Assembly: GCF_010093595.1 (NCBI RefSeq)
Contig: NW_022985463.1
Span: 5,323 to 69,322 of the forward strand
DNA: 64,000 nucleotides
From: Mytilinidion resinicola
Taxonomy: Eukaryota; Ascomycota; Dothideomycetes; Mytilinidiales; Mytilinidiaceae
Reading direction: 5' to 3'
In this document: in pieces, positions 57,122-64,000 of the stretch
Layout of the letters: the number at the start of each line of letters is the position of its first letter
How positions within the stretch are numbered: the first letter of the stretch is position 1
Program-made: the position numbers and the translations under genes
Notes under the pieces: generated by a model
Database searches by the model: none
The model's input: only the letters and a program-made list of their open reading frames with translations
What the model was told of the DNA's origin: nothing

Positions 57122-57673
57122 ATGCCTGTGCTCCCATCCACTGTTTCGAAACCACCTCCTCCAATTCAGACGCTGGCTACTTCTTCCAGCGAGTCCCAAG
57201 CCTCAATGGCTCCAACATCTCCTGCTGAGCCCTCTCCCGCCTCCTTCATGTCGCGCCGCAGCACTCAAGGCTCAGCGTCGTCGACGATCTCCCCGGTCGA
57301 GGCGACCTTCTTCGAATCAATTGCCTCGAAAGTAAAGCGAGGCCGTTCCCGCAGCCGCTCCCAGCAAGGCGTACCCCGGAACCGATCAAAATCGCCCTTA
57401 CCACCCGATCATCTGTCCTCATCGTCTTCTGCTCGCACCTCCACCTCGCCGCCAAGGCCTCAGCAAACCCGTCACTTCTCAACCATCAGCCAGGACTCGA
57501 CTCGATCCAGCAACGATGACTCAAAACGATTTGACCCAACTCCAACGCGGCGCGCTACAGCAAGCAGCGATCCATGGCGAGGACGCCACGCGAACTCGTG
57601 GCTCTTCAACGACTTCAGCGTCACAGACCACGCAAAGGACCTCTTCCACCTCGGCAAGAACTCCCGCTCATAA
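57122..57673 (+). CDS. Ser/Pro-rich small protein
   Basis: Single exon, 183 residues from ATG 57122. The protein is disordered and rich in Ser, Pro and Thr, with a basic RGRSRSRSQ segment in the middle. A more structured C-terminal end (WRGRHANSWLFNDFSVTDHAKDLFHL) looks conserved in character. No family is recognised. Coding is supported by the length in a region of moderate GC and by the change from disordered to ordered composition at the end. Confidence 0.65.
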   Translation: MPVLPSTVSKPPPPIQTLATSSSESQASMAPTSPAEPSPASFMSRRSTQGSASSTISPVEATFFESIASKVKRGRSRSRSQQGVPRNRSKSPLPPDHLSSSSSARTSTSPPRPQQTRHFSTISQDSTRSSNDDSKRFDPTPTRRATASSDPWRGRHANSWLFNDFSVTDHAKDLFHLGKNSRS

Positions 57674-58502
57674 AGCAGCTGAGCAGTGCTCGTCTGTAAT
57701 CTTCTACTAGATTGTTTGGCTGTGCTGGAACGCTGCTGGATGCTTAGTGCATGCTTCTCGATGAAGCGGAACAGGCCACTGATACACATACTTCTGTGGA
57801 TAGAACTGTGTCTTCGGGCCAGGACAGAGAGTCGAGCTGGCTCGAGTCAAATTGGTTATCTCTGCAAAAGACTGAGCGATATTTTTCTTTCGTTCTAACG
57901 ATTCAGACGTTTAGTTGGGACGGTGCGGTGATTTAAGGATGGGCTTTTCTTTCTCTTGTTGGAAACGTGGTATCTTTGAATGAACGGCCTGGATGCTTTC
58001 ATCTACCATGATGTATACTAGTCTAGTCTGATACCCCTGCAAGAGATATATTACGAATGTCATAGAGAGCAGCTAATCGCCTCGTCCGTGTGCATTGAAG
58101 ACACCCCGTGTTTGATAATGGTAACGTTTTGAGTGATAAACCTGCTATTATTAGGAAATGAGGATCACTAGGAGCCGCATAGCCCTGCGGCGTAAGGAGT
58201 GGGGGTGGGGTATTGGACGCCTGTATGCCTGATTTGAAGGTTGTAGAAAGAGGAGGAAGTTGCGTGACAAGTCCGAGCTCCTCGTCCCTCAAACTCTCTT
58301 TCTTCGTTCATCGTTACCCACCTTGACACTCACGATATCATCCACTCCGACTCCGGCTGCTAACTTCGGAGTGCTTCACGCTGGAAAGACGTCCTTACTC
58401 CGACCATCAGGCTCCACAACGGTACATAAGGCCGACGAAACGCATCATGTCGAGCCCCGCACACTCTTACGCAGCCTCCCCCCTCATCTACAACCACCCA
58501 CC
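57674..58502. other. Intergenic
   Basis: Nothing recognised beyond presumed promoter sequence for the FAD oxidoreductase. Confidence 0.45.
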
Positions 58503-60057
58503 ATGACAGACACTGGCTCTACGGACCATGTTCGAGCAACCTTACCAACGCCGGTTTCTACGGCATCATTCTGGCACAGCGAGCCATCCGAGTTCCTTTT
58601 TGGACACAGAACAACCGACGATCTACCAGCGGCAGCAGACATTGTCATCGTAGGAAGCGGCATAACAGGAGCATCCATCGCCCGATTCCTTGCAGAAGAT
58701 GAACGGGCAAAGGGCAAGAGCATTGTCATGCTGGAGGCGAGAGAGGCATGCTGGGGGGCTACGGGAAGGGTGAGTTCGCCATACACCCTCGATAAAACGA
58801 AGCTTGAGCCACCGCTTTGGTCAATACATGCAACATCTGCTGATTTGCGACAACTTCCCACAGAATGGAGGCCACTGCCAGCCACTCCTCTTCGACCGCG
58901 GTCCCGAAGTCGCAGCCTTCGAGCTGAAAAACGTTCACGCCGTTCAATCCTACATCGAAGCCCACAACGTCCCCTGCGAATGGCGCAGTGTGTCTGGATG
59001 CCGTACCTTCTGGAAAGAAGACCTGATCCAAGAAGCAGAAGAAGCGATCAAAGAGCTTAAAGAAGCAGCCCCAGACATCGGCAAAATGGTCACAATAATC
59101 AAAGACGCCGCCGAACTAGCCAAACACCGCGTGCACCCCTCCTGCACCGGCGCAACCCTCACTGAAGGCGCTGCCAGCCTCTGGCCCTATAAATACGTTA
59201 CTTTCATCCTCGAGAAGCTCGTGAAAGAAGGCATTTTAAACCTCCAAACCACTACTCCCGTCACCTCCATTACCTCAACTCCTTCGACCTTCGCGTCCAA
59301 CAACAACCCCCCAAAGCCCCTATACACTCTCCATACCCCCCGCGGCCCCATCTCAACAACCACCCTCCTCCTCGCCACAAACGGCTACACTTCCTCCCTC
59401 CTCCCCTCCTTCGCCGACCTAATCGTCCCCGTACGCGGCACCATGTCCGCCCTGCTCCCCCCTCCCGCCGCCACCCTCCTCCCAAACTCGTACGGCATGG
59501 TCGGCGCCCTCGACCAGCCCAAAACCGCCGACGACTACCTCGTCCAGCGGCCCTACTCCGGCGTCCCAAACCCCGCCGCCCACTACATGTTCGGCGGCGG
59601 CCGCGGCGCCAGCTCGCTCCCCTGCATCGGCGTCAGCGACGACTCGGTCCTCGACACCGGCGCCGCCGCATACCTCCGCACCGCGCTGCCCAAAGTCCTC
59701 GATCTCGGGCCGGACAGCAAGCCTGGCGATGAGCTGGAGGCGGTGCAGCAGTGGACGGGGATTATGGGGTACTCACGCGACGACCACCCGTGGGTGGGCG
59801 CGGTGCCGGATATGCCCGGTGTGTGGCTGGCGGGGGGGTATACGGGGCACGGGATGCCGAATGGGAGTCTGTGCGGGAAGGCGGTGGTGGGGATGGCGTT
59901 GGCGGCGTTGGAAGGGAAGGGGGAGGGGGTTGGGGAGGCGATGGTGGACAGGGGGGAGATGCCGAGGGCGTATTTGATTAGTAAAGAGAGGATTGAGCGG
60001 ACGAGGAGGCTGCCGACGGTTGAGGTGCAGGATCTGCAGGGAGGGTTTAGGGTGTAG
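58503..60057 (+). CDS. FAD-dependent oxidoreductase, DAO family
   Basis: Model join(58503..58769, 58864..60057), 486 residues. A Rossmann dinucleotide motif (IVIVGSGITGASIARFLAED, near 46-66) is followed by the family GRNGGHCQP segment restored across the 94-nt intron. A C-terminal FAD-contact motif (GGYTGHGMPNG) is preceded by WTGIMGYSRDDHPWVG. The DAO family includes amino-acid oxidases and related enzymes that oxidise C-N bonds; the substrate is unknown. No signal peptide, membrane helix or peroxisomal signal is visible. The 3' half shows strong GC bias. Confidence 0.9.
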
Positions 60058-60883
60058 AGAGGTGTAGAGGGTAAAGGGGAGATGGTAGATAGTAGATGAG
60101 AATTGGTAGATAGGGGTTAGGAGGTACGCTTCGGGGCATAGATTGTGGTTTCGTCAGTACATCTGTAACATCTTCGCACAGCGCGCCCTACGTGCTCCCA
60201 CTTTCCCTCGTGTTCTGCGTAAAGACTCCCCTTTCAAGTATACTAAAGCGGGTGCTTGGCTAGTACAGAGCGTATATAGCGTATTCATTCGTAAACTGGC
60301 AGGTAAATGGCGTGAACAATCTACCCAACGCATTTCTTCATCGGGGCATCCACTTACAGCGATTCGTCAATTCCATGATCAAAGGGCGCACCAAACTACC
60401 CTTTTGCGGTCAAGTATACTACCGCTAGCGTGGAATTGCTACAAGGATCCACCTATCACGAGTACCGCATATCGAGGTCCTCTAGCATGCGACCCAGTCG
60501 GCATAACCGATTTCGTTCGCAGCGTTTGCGGCTGGGATCTGGGCTTATTTGGCTTAGTCATTCGGGGCTGACGGTGGGGTATGTTTGCGTGTATAAGAAG
60601 CATGACAGCCCGTTGTTTGAAGCTGCCATACATCTTGCGCTTTCCCGTTTTTTGATTCAGTTGATATTTCCACGTTAAATTGGACGGACTTGGTCGGTTC
60701 TTGTAGACTCCGAGGCTATTAGATACAGTATAAAAGTACGTTCAAGACTAGAGTATTTTTGTACTCTTTCCATCTCTACTCCTCATCAATCAATATACAT
60801 TGTCAGCGCCTCTGTCCTTGCTCCTCATCCTGATATCCCATCTAGCATCCTCTATCCCAAAGCAACATCTTCAATCTTCAACA
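60058..60883. other. Intergenic
   Basis: A plus-strand open frame (about 60143-60571) lacks an upstream ATG and motifs, so it is not called. Confidence 0.45.
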
Positions 60884-61649
60884 ATGTCCTCCCCCCTCCC
60901 CAAATCCTACGGCCTCGTCCTCTTCCCCGGCTTCCAAGCCCTCGACGCCTTCGGTCCCCTCGACGTCCTCAACGTCCTCTCAATCTCACATCCCCTCTCC
61001 CTCTCCATCCTCGCCTCCACCCTCGCGCCCGTGCCCACCAACAGCCCGGCCAACGGCAAGCTCTCCCCCAACTTCGGCGAGTCCGTCGTGCCGACGCACA
61101 CGTTCGCGAACCCCCCGGCCGATCTGGAAGTGCTGATCGTGCCGGGGGGTTTTGGGCTGCGGAACGAGGCGGTGGTGGAGGAACTGGCGCAGTTCCTGAA
61201 GGGGGCGTATCCGAAGTTGAGGTATGTGCTGACGGTTTGCACGGGGAGCGTGCCGTTGGCGCAGAGTGGAGTGTTGGAGGGGCGGAAGGCGACTACGAAT
61301 AAGAAGGCGTGGGTTTGGGTGAGTTTTCCCTTCGAAAAGGGTTTTTTTTTTCCGTATTTTTGCTGTGTGGAGGGCGCCATTGGGACTAGCATGGATTGAG
61401 ATTCTGACGTATGGGCAGGCGACGTCGCCGTTTCCGAAGGTGGACTGGGTTCACAAGGCGCGATGGGTAGTGGATGGGAACATCTGGACCGGCTCGGGCG
61501 TGTCGGCGGGTATAGATTTGGTCCTCGCGTTCGTGGAGGAGGTGTATGGGGCGGCGAAGGCGAAGGAGCTGACGATCGGGATTGAGTATGATAGACATGA
61601 GGATCCGAGTTATGATCCGTTTGCGGATATTTGGAAAGTCACAGAGTGA
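60884..61649 (+). CDS. DJ-1/PfpI family protein
   Basis: Model join(60884..61318, 61419..61649), 221 residues. The class-I glutaminase-like fold is shown by YGLVLFPGFQALDAFGPLDVL, LIVPGGFG, the nucleophile-elbow Cys in VLTVCTGS, then LEGRKATTNKKAWVW and, after the intron, WVVDGNIWTGSGVSAGIDL. This is the isonitrile-hydratase-like branch by motif, but no substrate can be assigned. A 100-nt intron carries a run of T. Start chosen at the ATG in the context ACAATGTCC. Confidence 0.9.
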
Positions 61650-61700
61650 ATCTGGGACACTGCTTAGTCGATAGAAAAGGTACCCGTAATGTTATACCTC

Positions 61701-64000
61701 TCAGCCGTAACTGATGACGCTTTGGCCTCCGACTTTGATTGAGGATACCGCTGGAAGCTCCCAGCTGGTGAAGTTGGATGGCAGTTCTGCCATTTGCGGG
61801 ATGGGCTCGATGCTTGGGAGCTCTGCTGGTGGTGCAGGTTCGTCTTCCCAATCATTTTCGACCTTTTGGTCGGTCCATTTGTGCCGTATCAGTTTGCCCT
61901 TTTGATCGATTGCAAATACATATAACCCTTCAGGCGACTCGAGAAACCGCAGAGATGTGGGTGATGCCTTTTCTTGAGATGATAGCTGGACGACGCATTG
62001 CTCATCTACCTCCCTCTTGCAACCGATACCACCCTTTACGGCACCAGCCAGACTGAGGATTTTGATTTTGCCACCTTCTTCAAGCACAGCTACAAGGCCA
62101 CCGTTCGAGGTCACGGTCCCCACAAGATATTTGGCGCGTAGGCTAGTGAGGTCGTGTTCTAGATCTGGCGGCATTGTGACTGGACATGGCGCAACAGGAC
62201 TGATGTATGACCACTCCCCTCGTCCGTTATTGGCGGCTCGCTCGAACGATGGCGAAGTCGTCGTAAGGATGTAAGGCCGCCTTGAGGGAGCAAAGAATAG
62301 TGTCGCCGATGTCACGCCGTAAGAAACCATAGACTATGTACAATTAACTGCGGTCAAATGAAGAGATAATGTGAGAGGTTGGAAGAGTGAAGCCGCAAGG
62401 TGATCGTAGAAGATATTAACGCAAGTCACATACCTTGGTGTACTCTCTTTCAACTCTGAACGGATGACCTTTTGGTTGCCCATTATTTGATAGCCGCCAT
62501 ATGAGCACCACGTTGTTGTTCGTGATACAGATCAACTTGCTTTTGTCTGGGCTGAAGCTAACCCCTTTGAGAAGGCCGCCAGCGAGAGGATCCGGACGAC
62601 TTCTATAAAACCTCTCCAGCTTGGGCTCAAGCCTTCTGCGGTTATTATGCTTCTTGAAATGGAAGAGCTTAATGTCGCCAATGAAACCATTGAGGCCTCG
62701 GACAATCCCGCCACCAACGGCAATCCACACTTGATCTTTACCTTCATGAATGGCAAGGCAGCTTGGCTCCCACCGGTGTCCTCCAGCTTCTTGTTCGGAC
62801 AGCTGACATTGTCCGACGGGTTGTGTCGCATTTGGGAGGTTGAGATGATGGTACTCATGGACTTCTAGGCCGCGGCCATTGGTGAACGCAAGGAAACAGT
62901 TAGATAGTACTGCATCCTTCATATAACTCTGAGGTCGAATCAACTCCAATCCAGCCTGCAACTTCTTACCATGGGATAGATAACGCGTATCGTAAAGCAC
63001 AACTCGGTCGTCGCTTTGGAGAAATGCAGCTTCGCAATTTGGCGAGAGCCCGGAGTTGATGCAATCCACTCGAGAAGACGTTAAGAATTTACGTGCTTTT
63101 TCCCGAGGCCTTTGTAGTTTGACTAATACAGTCTCTATATTTGATGATCGCTGCATAGATTCGATGCCGTTTTCGTTCCATCCATCGCGCCGGATACGGT
63201 ACTGGGGACCTTCTTCGGACACAAGGCTCCCCGATGATGATAAAGCTTGAGAGTGGCGTCGATCTCTGACATACTGGCCCCTTTCCTGGAGGATGCACTG
63301 GCTGATGGCTTGGACTTCGGCTCGGAGCTGCTGTGCGGGTTGTTGCACGTGACTGCGACGAGGATGTGAAGCAACCGTATGTATGTCTCTTGAGCAGTCA
63401 TCATGGTTGCCTGCGTTGATTAGAAGTACCTCTATCTTTACCAAAGTTAGCCTATCGATACTTTAATGAGAACGGACACAGAAGGAGATAATTAAAAGAC
63501 ATGTACATAGTTAGAGTACATGCTTGTTCAATCAAGGGATGATATACTTACTGCCTTCCAGCGAACCCTTCGCTCGTCCGCAATGGCGATCGTACGGCCC
63601 ATGAGATTCCAGAATGGTTGGGGGAGGTCTCCGATCTCAAGGATCCCACTTAACTGTCGAGCACATTCTAGAATGCCGCAAAGATAGGTAGTGATATCGA
63701 GCGCAGCAAAAGTAGCCATTGGGGTGAGAGAACTAGGAGATTGAGGTGCTAGAACCATATCAAGCTCATCGGTGACTACTTGGGAAACCTTCTCCAGAAC
63801 CATCTTTGCAAAGTTCTGCACCCCTTGGAGCATTGGAGCAGGTTGTCGGCGCCCTGATGCTCGTACGTTAGAGCCTAAGGTGACGGTAGAAAGCAGATGC
63901 AAAGCAACGGTCAGCCGGGCAAGCTCTTGAACGGTGGCGAGGATATGAAGCTTGTCGGATAAGTGGTGCCAGAATTCAGACAGTCGTCGTTCGATCTCTT
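61701..64000 (-). CDS. WD40-like protein, 5' end outside the window (partial)
   Basis: Minus-strand model (64000)..63552, 63435..62434, 62333..61701; the upstream end is cut by the window. The upstream exon is helical (ELARLTVALHLLS, MLQGVQNFAKMVLEKVSQVV, DITTYLCGILECARQLSG). Later exons show beta-propeller-type strands with spaced Trp/Asp ends: CEAAFLQSDDRVVLYDT, VWIAVGGG, KGVSFSPDKSKLICITNNNVVLIWRL, SLRFLESPEGLYVFAIDQKGKLIRHKW. Intron junctions (GTAAGT..AAAG and GTATGT..ATAG) are phase 0. The family is not recognised; a helical scaffold plus WD40-type propeller is the safest description. No nucleotide-binding (NACHT) motif appears in the visible part. Confidence 0.7.

Noticed and set aside
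60143..60571. 142-residue open frame
   Set aside because: It has no ATG at its start and no motif; the composition is ordinary intergenic.
1..64000. CRISPR array, rRNA or tRNA genes, intact transposon
   Set aside because: No regularly spaced repeats, no complete tRNA-like A/B box pair with a foldable acceptor, and no transposase or reverse-transcriptase motif were found by reading; a tRNAscan-SE and RepeatMasker run would settle this.

Overview
The window is about 64 kb of nuclear DNA from a filamentous ascomycete (Pezizomycotina, most likely Dothideomycetes). The evidence is intron-bearing genes with short GT..AG introns (mostly 45-100 nt, many with a CTAAC/CTGAC branch site) and fungal-specific families: DUF6590, an RfeG-like factor, a Cti6-like PHD protein, a UstYa-like oxidase and a DOMON-cytochrome b561. 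No tRNA, rRNA, CRISPR array or intact transposon was recognised. All family names come from reading translated sequence, without a database search. I built the gene models by choosing introns that keep the reading frame, and each multi-exon model below is an exact multiple of three unless stated.

Region 1 (about 1.7-20.8 kb) is a lineage-type gene family cluster. Three head-to-head pairs each join one DUF6590 gene to one gene of a second family, Arg-rich coiled-coil proteins sharing an R-x-R-[IV]-x-x-W motif: 1690-3714(-) with 4359-5982(+); 7761-10008(-) with 10396-12050(+); 14407-16545(-) with 17371-18833(+). A fourth DUF6590 gene (19728-20763) is a tandem copy of the third. The DUF6590 genes share intron positions, including a 47-nt exon in three of them. 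The repeated divergent pairing is the strongest candidate here for an undescribed system; its function is unknown.

Region 2 (21-43.5 kb) is mainly housekeeping: Dbp9-type DEAD-box helicase, a BTB protein and a broken BTB copy, a possible GIY-YIG-like protein, catalase, a Cti6-like PHD protein, a MOSC protein, an RfeG-like protein, a GST-fold protein and DNA polymerase eta.

Region 3 (44-56 kb) is rich in membrane and secreted proteins: a Cys-rich mucin-like single-pass protein, a four-helix membrane protein, a DOMON-cytochrome b561 protein, and a divergent pair consisting of a UstYa/DUF3328 oxidase (51454-52443, -) and a small secreted protein with Kex2-type repeats (53331-53720, +). That pair looks like a minimal ribosomal-peptide (dikaritin-like) locus. 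A GH17 glucanase follows.

Region 4 (57-64 kb) holds a Ser/Pro-rich small protein, a DAO-family FAD oxidoreductase, a DJ-1/PfpI protein, and a WD40-like protein that runs off the right edge.
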